DNA of 64,000 bases from the NCBI GenBank assembly GCA_019636475.1, contig JAHBXN010000003.1:434001-498000 (forward strand), written 5' to 3'. Positions 33,884 through 42,301 of the stretch are shown one piece after another (the stretch's first letter is position 1; each line of letters begins with the position of its first letter). The notes beneath the pieces are model-generated. The model was not told where the DNA came from, searched no databases, and saw nothing but the letters and a program-made list of their open reading frames with translations. Origin of the DNA: Phycisphaerae bacterium. Lineage in GTDB: Bacteria > Planctomycetota > Phycisphaerae > UBA1845 > UTPLA1. A program made the position numbers and the translations under genes.

Positions 33884-35299
33884 ATGGCGACTGAAACACG
33901 CATCGAAAAAGACTCCATGGGGCCGATGACCGTTCCTTCTTCCGCACTCTGGGGTGCTTCCACCCAGCGCGGCGTTGAGAATTTCCCGATTTCGGGCTAT
34001 CGCTTCGGTCGCCGCTACATTCGAGCGCTCGGCATCATCAAACAGGCCGCCGCTGAAGCGAACGGCAGGCTCGGGATCGTTCCGAAGGAGAAGGTCGATC
34101 TGATCGTCAAGGCCGCCCAGGAGGTGGTTGACGGCAAGCTGGACGAGCAGTTCGTACTGGATATTTTTCAGACGGGCTCGGGAACGTCGACGAACATGAA
34201 CGCGAATGAGGTGATTGCCAACCGCGCGATCCAAATGAGCGGCGGAGTCGTCGGTTCCAAAGACCCGATTCACCCGAACGACCACGTCAATCAGTGCCAA
34301 AGCTCAAATGACGTGATTCCGACGGCAATGCATGTCGCCGCGTGTGATGCCCTCAAATCCGAACTGATCCCGGCATTGACCGCGCTGGCAGCCCAGCTCG
34401 AAAGCAAGACCAAGGCGTTCGACCACATTGTCAAAATCGGACGGACGCATCTTCAGGATGCCACGCCAATTCGACTGGGGCAGGAATTCTCCGGCTACGC
34501 GGCTCAGGCAAGACTCAGCGTCGAACGGGCCCGACGCGCAATTCATGCACTGCGAGAGTTGCCGATCGGCGGTACGGCGGTCGGCACGGGCATCAACACG
34601 CATAAGGACTTCGCCCCGACAATCGTAAAGCTGATCTCCAGCAAAACAGGCATGGAGTTTGTGGAAGCGGCCAATCACTTCGAAGCGCAGCACGCGAAGG
34701 ACGGATTCATCGAAGCCTCCGGGCTTGTTCGGACGATCGCCGTCAGCCTCGCAAAAATCGCCAATGACATCCGCTGGCTGGCCTCGGGCCCGCGATGCGG
34801 CATTGGCGAAATTCGAATTCCGGAGACGCAGCCAGGCAGTTCGATCATGCCCGGAAAGGTGAATCCCGTGATGTGCGAAATGGTCCTCCAGGCCGTTGCG
34901 CAAGTGATTGGTGCGGACGCGGCGGTCAATTTTGCCGGCGCGACGATGGGTAATTTTGATCTGCACGTCGGAATGCCGGTGATGGCGCATAACTTCCTCG
35001 AGACGGTGCGAATCCTGTCCAAGGCCGTCACGGTGTTTACCGATCGTTGCGTCGCTGGCATCGAGGCCGACATTCAACGTGCGGAACAACTGGTCGAGCA
35101 AAGCCTCGCGATGTGTACGTCGCTCGCGCCGGTGATCGGCTATGACCGCGCTGCGGGGATCGCGAAGAAGGCGTACGCGACCGGCAAGACGGTCCGCCAG
35201 GTCGCGATGGAGGAAAATGTGGTGCCTGAGTCCAAACTCAAGGAACTGCTTGATCCCCGCGCGATGACCGAACCTGGTGCAAGTGGCAAGGGCGACTGA
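33884..35299 (+). CDS. fumC: class II fumarate hydratase
   Basis: Fumarase C of the TCA cycle, converting fumarate to malate; 471 residues, close to the usual 465. The signature GSSIMPGKVNP lies near residues 319-329, with the flexible loop Ser in place. Substrate-site motifs are also present: GSGTSTNMNANEV (about 102-114), QSSNDVIPTAMHV and GRTHLQDATP. The start at 33884 fits the family N-terminus; the open frame upstream to 33746 has no matching sequence. It converges with fliM. Confidence 0.97.
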   Translation: MATETRIEKDSMGPMTVPSSALWGASTQRGVENFPISGYRFGRRYIRALGIIKQAAAEANGRLGIVPKEKVDLIVKAAQEVVDGKLDEQFVLDIFQTGSGTSTNMNANEVIANRAIQMSGGVVGSKDPIHPNDHVNQCQSSNDVIPTAMHVAACDALKSELIPALTALAAQLESKTKAFDHIVKIGRTHLQDATPIRLGQEFSGYAAQARLSVERARRAIHALRELPIGGTAVGTGINTHKDFAPTIVKLISSKTGMEFVEAANHFEAQHAKDGFIEASGLVRTIAVSLAKIANDIRWLASGPRCGIGEIRIPETQPGSSIMPGKVNPVMCEMVLQAVAQVIGADAAVNFAGATMGNFDLHVGMPVMAHNFLETVRILSKAVTVFTDRCVAGIEADIQRAEQLVEQSLAMCTSLAPVIGYDRAAGIAKKAYATGKTVRQVAMEENVVPESKLKELLDPRAMTEPGASGKGD

Positions 35300-35390
35300 C
35301 TCCGGCCGGCGCCGGTCTCGCGATCTGACTGGGCCGGACCGGTCGCCGCGCGTGACCAGAACATTTCAGATGCTATGCGGGTTCGGCGGG

Positions 35391-36401
35391 TTATAGATTC
35401 TCGTCGGGCATTGCTCGGCGCGTGAGCTGCAATGCGCGATGCCCTCGGAGCTTTCCGATGCGGCCGGCGTATTTATTCCGACCTTCGACCTGGAGAATAA
35501 AATCCCGCGAAGCGAGCTTCTCGAGTTTTAGGATATCGCCGGGCGCAAGCGAAATGAGTTCCTGCACGGTGAGTTCGGTCGCACCGAGGTAGGCTCGGGC
35601 TTCGACACGGGCCTTTTTCAGGTTGTGTGCGACATGGTCTTCCTGAGCTTTGCTGCCAACCCTGTGTGAATAGGCCAGCCAGCTTTGAGCGCCGAGCTTC
35701 CCGACAACCGGCTCGATCACGTTGAAGGGAATGCAGATACTCATCGTGCCCGCCCTCGCCCCGATTTTTATTTCGAATCCAACCACCACCACCACTTCAT
35801 TCGGAGCGACAATCTGCACGAGATGCGGATTGCTCTCGGTGCCGGTGACTGCAAACGTCACCTTGATCAGGTCGGTCCACGCCTCCGCCAGATTCGCGAG
35901 GGCCCGATTGATGATGCGGCTCATCAGCCGCATCTCGATCGCCGTGAGCGGTCGCTGCGGTATAAAAATCTCGGTGTTCGTGCCGCCGAGTAGGCGGTCG
36001 ACGATCGGAAAGACGATCAGTGGGCTCAGTTCCAGGCAGAGCTGGCCGTCCAGGGGGTCGGCGGAAAGCAAAGTGAAACAGGTCGGACTGGGGAGTGAGT
36101 GAATAAATTCGCTGTAGGTGAGCTGCTCGGTCGTCGAGACGCGGGTTTCGACGATGGTCCTTAGAAAACCGGACAGCGACGCGCCGAAATTGCGTGCGAA
36201 CGCCTCATGTATTGATTGAAGCGATCGCATCTGATCCTTGCTGACGCGCTCCGGACGCTTGAAATCGTAGAGCGCGACGTCCCGCGTCGTACTGGCAGCC
36301 GGCTGACGGGCGCTGACGACGCCCGTTTCGGCATCCACATCGCCTTCACCAACGGCATTGAGTAACGCATCGACTTCACTTTGATCGAGAATGTCGGCCA
36401 T
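35391..36401 (-). CDS. fliM: flagellar motor switch protein FliM
   Basis: Cytoplasmic C-ring protein that binds phospho-CheY and sets rotation direction. Length is 336 residues. The N-terminal CheY-binding peptide is ILDQSEVDALLNAVGEG (residues 4-20). The middle domain has QMRSLQSIHEAFARNF and the family Gly-rich segment PFNVIEPVVGKL; the C-terminal SpoA domain includes LGATELTVQELISLAPGDIL. No other flagellar gene is adjacent. A full chemotaxis operon lies about 16 kb away in the same window. A weak sigma-28-like site precedes it. Confidence 0.96.
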   Translation of the reverse strand: MADILDQSEVDALLNAVGEGDVDAETGVVSARQPAASTTRDVALYDFKRPERVSKDQMRSLQSIHEAFARNFGASLSGFLRTIVETRVSTTEQLTYSEFIHSLPSPTCFTLLSADPLDGQLCLELSPLIVFPIVDRLLGGTNTEIFIPQRPLTAIEMRLMSRIINRALANLAEAWTDLIKVTFAVTGTESNPHLVQIVAPNEVVVVVGFEIKIGARAGTMSICIPFNVIEPVVGKLGAQSWLAYSHRVGSKAQEDHVAHNLKKARVEARAYLGATELTVQELISLAPGDILKLEKLASRDFILQVEGRNKYAGRIGKLRGHRALQLTRRAMPDENL

Positions 36402-36466
36402 GCGATCCTTCGCGGCGCCTCAAAACCGCGCACAAATTGCGCGTCCTTAGCGCCAAGCGTGCCTGT

Positions 36467-36474
36467 TTATCGGA
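36467..36474 (-). promoter_or_regulatory. sigma-28-like -10 element before fliM
   Basis: On the - strand TCCGATAA differs by one base from the flagellar sigma-28 -10 consensus GCCGATAA. It lies 66 nt before the fliM start. The -35 region (AAGG/TCAA) matches poorly. Confidence 0.3.
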
Positions 36475-36682
36475 CAAGCCGTAAGTCGCCCTTGAATCGC
36501 CGCTTAGGATGGCTCTGATTCGTCTCCGTCCCAATCGGAATTGGCCCTTCAACTTTGGGTGTCCGGCCGAAAATAATCAATTGACTCGCTCCAATATCTG
36601 ATTGGGAATTTGAACGGTCGGTTTAATTTATGTCGCTGCCGGCGGGAGAAAAATCGACGACAGCAAATCGGGAGGCCGAATC

Positions 36683-37318
36683 ATGTACCAGGATGGATCA
36701 ACCATGGTGGTTAACAAGCGATTGTCGTTTCTCTCCGTGACGGTACTGAGCCTGTCGGCAATCCTGATCACGCTCATCGTCTCGGCGACCGGCCTTGCGG
36801 TGTATGGGCTGCGCGTTGTGGATAAGCGTGTGGATTCCGTCGCCGACGTGCTGGTGGAGGCGGTTCGGCAGCTTCCGGAATTCCAGAAGTCGCTTCCCCC
36901 CGCGCTGGCCGACACGCTCAACGATTCTCGACAACCGGCGTACGCAAGCAAGCTTGAGGTTTCCGTAAAGCTGCTCAATTCCGACTCACGCAGCGGCAAT
37001 CAGAACGCGGTAGCCGAAGTGAAAAATCTCGGCGAATCGGTCGTCTCGCTTCTGAGCCTCCGATTGGTCGGATTGAATGAAGGCGACGAACCCATCCTCG
37101 AGCGAAATACCTGGGCCGCCACGCCGCTACAGTTGGAAGGAGAATGGCGCGGCCCCATCATGCCACACGAGACGCGACAGATTCCGATCCGCCTTTATTC
37201 GCAGCGAAACCTGTCGAAAATCACCCATGAGATCACCGATATCCGCGTTTGGCGCGGTCCACAGCCGGATTCATCCCTGAGCCGGACTGCTCCAAGTTCC
37301 GTCTCCGACGCGTCTTGA
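36683..37318 (+). CDS. single-pass membrane protein of unknown function
   Basis: A 211-residue protein with an N-terminal transmembrane anchor (about residues 15-42, LSFLSVTVLSLSAILITLIVS and onward). A coiled, charged stretch follows (residues 46-80). A predicted beta-rich domain of about 100 residues is similar in outline to immunoglobulin-like extracellular domains (AVAEVKNLGESVVSLLSLRL). The SD GGGAGG is 6 nt before the ATG. I do not recognise a family. It is followed by the degenerate pseudopilin gene and another membrane protein on the same strand. Confidence 0.65.
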   Translation: MYQDGSTMVVNKRLSFLSVTVLSLSAILITLIVSATGLAVYGLRVVDKRVDSVADVLVEAVRQLPEFQKSLPPALADTLNDSRQPAYASKLEVSVKLLNSDSRSGNQNAVAEVKNLGESVVSLLSLRLVGLNEGDEPILERNTWAATPLQLEGEWRGPIMPHETRQIPIRLYSQRNLSKITHEITDIRVWRGPQPDSSLSRTAPSSVSDAS

Positions 37319-37434
37319 CGCGATCGGCGATCGGTGGATACTGTCCAAATTGCTCCCTGATGGCGGGAATCGGAGTCGTGAACCGAGTCAACGATTCCCG
37401 TTCAGTTAGTTCAGTGAAGCAACTCGGACGGAAC

Positions 37435-38037
37435 ATGCCCTTGGAGCAAGCCCCTTCCTTCTCTCGAAGAGCCGTCACCAAAATGGAGGTCGTTGCGCTC
37501 GTCTGGGTGCTCGGTCTGGCCGCCTATTGTCTGGTCCCGGCGGTGGTTCGCAGCCGGATTGAGGCAAATCGCGCAGCCTGCCTTTCGAATCTAACTTCGA
37601 TCGGGAAGGCGCTGTCATCCTACATGGAAAACAACGACGGACGCTGGCCGTTTGTCGCCAAGCTTCGGTCGGTGCGAGTCGGCGATCAGAGCCGCTGGAG
37701 CACGCTTCCCGCGGTTTTGTCGAAGGAACTGTCCGCTGATTCGCCGGTTTACCACTGCCCCGCAGACGCACGACGGAACTCGTCCGGCGGGAGTACACCG
37801 GGATTAAAGGGCAACTACTACTCAACGGAAGGCCTGAGCTATGAATGGTGGTGGGGAGAAGCTCGCGGAGGCCGCCGGATCGGCGAGGAGTCGATCTCGA
37901 AAGCCAGCGGCTTCGGATTCGGCCGTGCGGATCAACGCGTCTTATCGGATTTCGAGCCGTTCCACGACGGAGACGGCGGCGGCGCGATCAATTCACTTTA
38001 TGCCGATTTCGTCGCACGGTCGTCGCGCGGCGGTTGA
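37435..38037 (+). CDS. degenerate H-X9-DG pseudopilin-like protein
   Basis: A 200-residue protein with a pilin-like hydrophobic helix (about residues 19-40), a SNLTSIGKALSSYMENNDG segment typical of DUF1559/H-X9-DG pseudopilins and a C-terminal FHDGDGGGAINSLYADFV motif. The cleavage region is unusual: KMEVVALVWVLG in place of FTLIELLVV. Prepilin peptidase may still cut before Met, or the protein may have become a plain membrane anchor. The ATG at 37435 is the start used; an upstream frame to 37249 exists but overlaps the previous gene. It probably forms an operon with its neighbours. Confidence 0.7.
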   Translation: MPLEQAPSFSRRAVTKMEVVALVWVLGLAAYCLVPAVVRSRIEANRAACLSNLTSIGKALSSYMENNDGRWPFVAKLRSVRVGDQSRWSTLPAVLSKELSADSPVYHCPADARRNSSGGSTPGLKGNYYSTEGLSYEWWWGEARGGRRIGEESISKASGFGFGRADQRVLSDFEPFHDGDGGGAINSLYADFVARSSRGG

Positions 38038-38136
38038 CAGGCCCAAAGCCCGGCAAGACGTTCAGAGAGGGTGGAGGAGCCGGACGGGCGAGCGAGTCGC
38101 CGCCGGCTGTTCGAACCTGTTGGGAGTCTTTAGCAG

Positions 38137-38775
38137 ATGATGACAGAAGATGTGAAAGCGAATATCAAGCGTCACCGCCCTGCCGCGCTATTGGGTGGGC
38201 TGGCGGGACTTCTTCTCGTGGGCGGTTGGTTTGGATATGAAATTGTGATGACGCCCGCGCAACCAACAGTGGCGTCCGCTTCGACCTCGGAAATCATTTC
38301 ATTCATCATCAATCCGCGGGGACTGGGAAAGCTGGTGGATATCGAGCAAGCTCAATTTCTCGATCGATGGAAGGAACGAATCACCAAATCCGACGGCAAG
38401 GACGAGGTTCGTGATGCGCTTCGTTCTCTTACCGACGATGAACGCAAATCATTCACCGAGGTGATTTTCAAGCACTTAAAGCGTGTTTTCATGGATGAAG
38501 CGACCCAGTTTGCTTCACTTAAAACGCCCGCTGAAAAGAGTGAGTTTTGTCGCAAGCGTGTCGAGGAGTTCTCGTCGCAGCAGGCCTTCATGAAGGACCT
38601 CGCGGTGGTTTTCAAGGACGACTTTCCCGGGCCGGACAAGTTCCAGGAATGGGTCCTGCGCCATACCTCTCCAAGCGAAAGGCAGATCGGCGAGCCGTAT
38701 GTTGAAGCCCTCAAGCGCGTCGCCTCGCAAATCAAGAAAGAAGCGCGCGCGACGACCACCGCAGCCAATGGTTGA
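38137..38775 (+). CDS. membrane-anchored helical protein of unknown function
   Basis: A 212-residue protein with one N-terminal transmembrane segment (about residues 16-36, AALLGGLAGLLLVGGWFGYEI). A highly charged helical domain (residues 60-205) follows, rich in Lys, Glu, Asp and Phe. No family is recognised. It follows the pseudopilin-like gene by about 100 nt on the same strand and converges with the choice-of-anchor M gene. The pairing with two other envelope proteins suggests a shared surface role, but this is only positional. Confidence 0.65.
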   Translation: MMTEDVKANIKRHRPAALLGGLAGLLLVGGWFGYEIVMTPAQPTVASASTSEIISFIINPRGLGKLVDIEQAQFLDRWKERITKSDGKDEVRDALRSLTDDERKSFTEVIFKHLKRVFMDEATQFASLKTPAEKSEFCRKRVEEFSSQQAFMKDLAVVFKDDFPGPDKFQEWVLRHTSPSERQIGEPYVEALKRVASQIKKEARATTTAANG

Positions 38776-38813
38776 GTGCAGCCCGCTTGAGACGGATCGA
38801 ATGGGCTTCGCAG

Positions 38814-39740
38814 TCAGATCAGCAGATCAACAAACGCCTGAATATCAGCGCCGTCAATCGAGCCATCGGCGTTGACGTCGGCATTTTCGAGATTGCAATC
38901 CGAGTCGCCGCCAGACAAACCGTGCGGTGTCAGCAGCGCTTCGACAAATGCAGTCATATCGAGCAGATCGACCACGCAGTCGCACGCCACATCGCCTTTA
39001 ATCGGGATGACAAATGTCGAGAGCCGGAAATCCACCTCGTAGAGCCCGGCGGCAGTGAATCCCCAATTCATGTGGGCGTGTGATCCGGCTGCCAGATGAA
39101 TGGCGTCCTCCTCCGTGATGCCGCCATCGAAAGTCGAAACGAAGGCGCTGACCTGACCCGGGCCGGACGTCTGCCATACTGAGAACTGACCGCCGACAGG
39201 GCCTCGCACGGCCACGATTTCCATACGAATCCACTTGCCGGGAACATTCGCGCCGCCGCGCGGATCCTGCGGATTCCAGAGACAGATTCGGTCGCGATCG
39301 TCAAAAGACATTGACTCGGACGACATCCCCAGAAAAATGACACCGGCGGTCTGGCTCTGCGGCAGTATCCAGAACGTCTGATTCGGAACCGCGCCGATGA
39401 ATTCAAATCCGGCGGGAATCGAGGGCAGCGAATAGCGCGCCGGGGGGCCGCCGTAAATTAGCGCATCCTCCAACGAGATTTGTCCAGAACTCGGCGAGAC
39501 TTCGACACTCCAACTGCAAGCTTGATACGGCACATTCAGATCGGTGTGGCCGGTCGAGACGGCGACAGGATGATCGGGATTCGGCAGCGGCGTTTCAATT
39601 CCGAAGTAGACGGTTCTGACCGCACTCACGATGTAATCACAGTCCGGCTCGCCTGCGATCGCGATGCGGCCCGATGCCGCCGAGACGATGGTGAACGCCG
39701 CAAGAATTGCGGCACTGCGAAGCCTGTTTGGGCTGTCCAT
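38814..39740 (-). CDS. choice-of-anchor M domain protein with C-terminal dockerin
   Basis: A 308-residue exported protein; signal peptide about 1-28. The central region carries choice-of-anchor M (TIGR03769-like) features: the WILPQSQ segment, the VWQTSGPGQ segment, and the histidine motif HAHMNWGFTAAGLYEVDF near residues 220-240. A C-terminal dockerin type I module has two Ca-loop repeats, DVACDCVVDLLDM and DVNADGSIDGADI. Dockerins bind cohesins; none is seen nearby. The ATG has AAGGA upstream. In other bacteria this domain occurs in surface proteins near metal ABC transporters, so metal handling is a reasonable guess. It is paralogous to the next gene upstream. Confidence 0.82.
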   Translation of the reverse strand: MDSPNRLRSAAILAAFTIVSAASGRIAIAGEPDCDYIVSAVRTVYFGIETPLPNPDHPVAVSTGHTDLNVPYQACSWSVEVSPSSGQISLEDALIYGGPPARYSLPSIPAGFEFIGAVPNQTFWILPQSQTAGVIFLGMSSESMSFDDRDRICLWNPQDPRGGANVPGKWIRMEIVAVRGPVGGQFSVWQTSGPGQVSAFVSTFDGGITEEDAIHLAAGSHAHMNWGFTAAGLYEVDFRLSTFVIPIKGDVACDCVVDLLDMTAFVEALLTPHGLSGGDSDCNLENADVNADGSIDGADIQAFVDLLI

Positions 39741-39842
39741 ATTGAGATCCTTTTTTTCGCTTCGTCCCGCGCGGGGTGCGTTCTTCGCGACGCACGCTCG
39801 GGCCAAATACAGTCCTTCAATGGTGTGTTTTGTTCACGGCAC

Positions 39843-39860
39843 TGCAATTCGCGAATCGCA
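39843..39860 (-). promoter_or_regulatory. near-palindromic candidate operator
   Basis: TGCAATTCGCGAATCGCA is an 18-bp palindrome with one mismatched pair (ATTCGCGAAT core perfect), about 103 nt before the dockerin-bearing choice-of-anchor M start. A second 6-bp hairpin GTGCGT/ACGCAC lies at 39777-39796. A metal-sensing Fur/Zur-type regulator is possible, but no consensus match was seen. Confidence 0.4.
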
Positions 39861-39995
39861 ACTCACTTCTGAATGGGAAGCGGCATTTGAAGCGATCGAT
39901 CCCGCAGCGCACCCTCGCGCGCCAAGAGACCGCTCCTTTCCTATCACGTCTCGGCGCGCAAAGGCCGGAATGAATTCTGCGCCCGCCGATTCAGC

Positions 39996-40730
39996 TCACC
40001 TCACGCGGCGACGAAACACCGCCGTGATTGAAAGCATGAGGAGCACAGCGGTCGAAGGCTCCGGTATCACGTTGAAGTAGTAAGTTGCCGCTCCCATCAC
40101 CAAGCCGTCCGACACATGCAAGCCAGAGGCCTCCCACGTGATGGCCCAGAGGCCCGGCTCGCTGAAGCCGAAATTCACGTGAATGTGTCCGGCCGCATGC
40201 AGTGTCAGCACATCTCCAAGGTCAATCCCGTCCGCGCTCGACATAAAGAAATTCGGTTGTCCGAAAAGATCGGTCTGGAAAACTGAAAATGTACCGAGAC
40301 CGCTCGGTGACGTGACGCCGGTCAACCTCAGGTTGATCGAATCGCCGACGAACTCACCCGGCGCGATCTCCTCCGTGCCGATTCCCACGAAGGGAACGCC
40401 GACGACTTCGGTCTGTGGCAGCAACCAGAACGAGCTTCCCGCACCCACGCCGATCGGATTCCAACCCGAATCAACCGGCCGCGCGGTTAGCATCTGCTCT
40501 GGGACACGGATTCGGACACCGCCACTGTCGAATTCATCATCGATGTAGGTAACTCCGCCGATGACGGCGCCCTCGGAATGGATGTGCAGGTCCCATTCGC
40601 CGTCATGGTAGGCAATTCCGATGTCGCCGTGGCCGGAAGTCCACTCAGGCAGTCCGGCCTGAGCGACATGGGACCAGCTCGACAACGTTATGAGCACGGC
40701 CGGAACGGCCGACATGTGTTTTCGTTTCAT
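39996..40730 (-). CDS. choice-of-anchor M domain protein with PEP-CTERM tail
   Basis: A 244-residue exported protein with a signal peptide (about 1-24, ending HVAQA). It has the same core as its neighbour: HGDIGIAYHDGEWDLHIHSEG near residues 33-53, the LLPQTEV strand, and HIHVNFGFSEPGLWAI (about 178-193). The C-terminus has the PEP-CTERM signal IPEPSTAVLLML followed by RRRVR, giving exosortase sorting. The His-rich face (HGD...YHD...HIH) suggests metal binding. It is a - strand gene with AAGGG-like SD. The pairing of one dockerin and one PEP-CTERM paralogue is unusual. Confidence 0.85.
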   Translation of the reverse strand: MKRKHMSAVPAVLITLSSWSHVAQAGLPEWTSGHGDIGIAYHDGEWDLHIHSEGAVIGGVTYIDDEFDSGGVRIRVPEQMLTARPVDSGWNPIGVGAGSSFWLLPQTEVVGVPFVGIGTEEIAPGEFVGDSINLRLTGVTSPSGLGTFSVFQTDLFGQPNFFMSSADGIDLGDVLTLHAAGHIHVNFGFSEPGLWAITWEASGLHVSDGLVMGAATYYFNVIPEPSTAVLLMLSITAVFRRRVR

Positions 40731-40909
40731 GATTGAGCACCCTTATCAATTGTGACTCTCAATGTCAGCCGTCTTGCCGGCGGCGCCGGAGCGGAACGAC
40801 GCGGGGAGATTTGCAACCTCAGCGCAGCATTACGGCGGAAAGGCCGCGACGCATCAGCATCCCCTGACGGCCCGTACCTATTACGACCCGATGCCATTAT
40901 GGCGACAGT

Positions 40910-41617
40910 TCATCCGCCGAGCGGCCTCGCGAAGTCGATTCTCGCATCGGCCTTCTGCTTGAGCACGGTCGCGGCGATTGCCTCGACATGCGTATCGGCA
41001 AAGAGATAATTCGAAGACCCGCGTGTTCCATCCGGCGACGCAGCGCCAGATCGATAGCGATCCGGCTGGATGTCCTCCCGAATGTGACTCCAGGGATCTT
41101 CGGCGGCCTCGGCAAACCAACCACGCGAATGAGTGTGATCGGACGAGATGCTGACAGACAGGCTGTCCGCGGCGACGAACGTTGTGATCGTCGAGCTGGG
41201 ACTTCGCAGTCTGTGGAGATTCGTGAAGCTCTCGAGCGCGTTACCGAATGGATCAACATGTTGCACCGCGATGTACTCGTTGAGGATGAAGCTTGAACTG
41301 TCATTCGCGAGCCGCTCTGATCGGTGCGGATCCATCGGGCACAAGCGAATCTCATCAACGTTTCCCACATAGGGCCTGAGTGTGTAAATCCACGACCGAT
41401 TGAACGGGAGGCCGTGGGTCGTTTCGGGGAAGTACCCTTCGTTATCATCCGCATACATGTTGAGCGCCAAACCGATCTGCTCCATGTTTCGGGCGGCGGC
41501 CGTGCGATATCCTGCCACTCTTGCGGCACTGAGCGACGGCAAAAGGATCGCCAGCAAAATCGAGATGATGGCGATGACGACAAGCAATTCAATCAGAGTG
41601 AAACCTGTACGCTTCAT
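40910..41617 (-). CDS. H-X9-DG type pseudopilin
   Basis: A 235-residue protein with a textbook prepilin leader: MKRTG then [17 protein letters not shown]. The body is of the DUF1559/H-X9-DG type, with [23 protein letters not shown] and, at the end, [13 protein letters not shown]. It probably assembles into or traffics with a type II-like pseudopilus. Its position between the choice-of-anchor M genes and the His/Cys-rich gene, all on the - strand, suggests a common locus; about 180 nt separates it from the gene downstream. Confidence 0.88.
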   Translation of the reverse strand: MKRTGFTLIELLVVIAIISILLAILLPSLSAARVAGYRTAAARNMEQIGLALNMYADDNEGYFPETTHGLPFNRSWIYTLRPYVGNVDEIRLCPMDPHRSERLANDSSSFILNEYIAVQHVDPFGNALESFTNLHRLRSPSSTITTFVAADSLSVSISSDHTHSRGWFAEAAEDPWSHIREDIQPDRYRSGAASPDGTRGSSNYLFADTHVEAIAATVLKQKADARIDFARPLGG

Positions 41618-41847
41618 TCGAGCGAACTTTCAATTTAGAGGGGTGATAGGTTATCCGGATCACTCGACGCGCGCCCGCCGTCATGGGCAGGCACGCAGCC
41701 ACGATTCAGTGATCCACGGTCAGCCGGTCCGCAAAGCGAAATTGTGACCCGATGAATGCTCGGGGACAGCGGCGGACTAAGGCCGGCAGGCGGCGAAGCG
41801 CATGAATGCACCTAGCCGGAAGCGCCGATTTATGGTGAGAATCCGTC

Positions 41848-42138
41848 TTACAATGTGGGAGGTGCCCGTGGACCGCTTGGCGATCCGCGGCCGCAACGCC
41901 GCGGCTTAATAACCGCCTGGGCCGGCCGAATGTCGCGATGTGCATCACGAGAAAGGAATACAACAAGCGAGGAGACAATCACCGCCGCGGTGGTGACCTT
42001 GATGAAATGACAGGTCTGACAATCGTCTGAACCGGCGGCGTGATGCGCGTCGTGGGCATCGTGCAATGCCGAAGTCGCACCGGACGTAACGGCCAGAAGC
42101 ACACCGGAAATGATAAATGTCAGCAGACGACGTGGCAT
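41848..42138 (-). CDS. small His/Cys-rich membrane protein
   Basis: A 96-residue protein with a signal or first transmembrane helix (about 5-24), then a His/Cys cluster: H26, H29, H32, H33, C40, C43 and H44 in HDAHDAHHAAGSDDCQTCH. A second hydrophobic segment (about 45-63) follows. A basic Pro-rich tail ends it. The cluster on the outer side of the membrane fits metal binding; it resembles DUF2946-type small proteins found in metal loci, but I cannot confirm the family. No SD is seen. It precedes the pseudopilin by about 230 nt. Confidence 0.6.
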   Translation of the reverse strand: MPRRLLTFIISGVLLAVTSGATSALHDAHDAHHAAGSDDCQTCHFIKVTTAAVIVSSLVVFLSRDAHRDIRPAQAVIKPRRCGRGSPSGPRAPPTL

Positions 42139-42301
42139 GGTTTTACGCCGAATCCGCGAGACCTCGATGAATTTATCGGGATCAGGCGAGACGCATTCTA
42201 TCCTGTCAAATTGTCGGAGTCAACCGACGCGTTCAGTGAATCCGGAAAATTCGCCGGATTGGCTGGTGCGATCACGCGACTGGCTGCTAGAGTTCGAAGC
42301 C

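Noticed and set aside
42110-42301. N-terminal extension of the NUDIX gene
   Set aside because: The codons overlap the opposite-strand His/Cys-rich gene and carry no Nudix-family sequence; a start near 42302 is favoured, though 42236 is possible.
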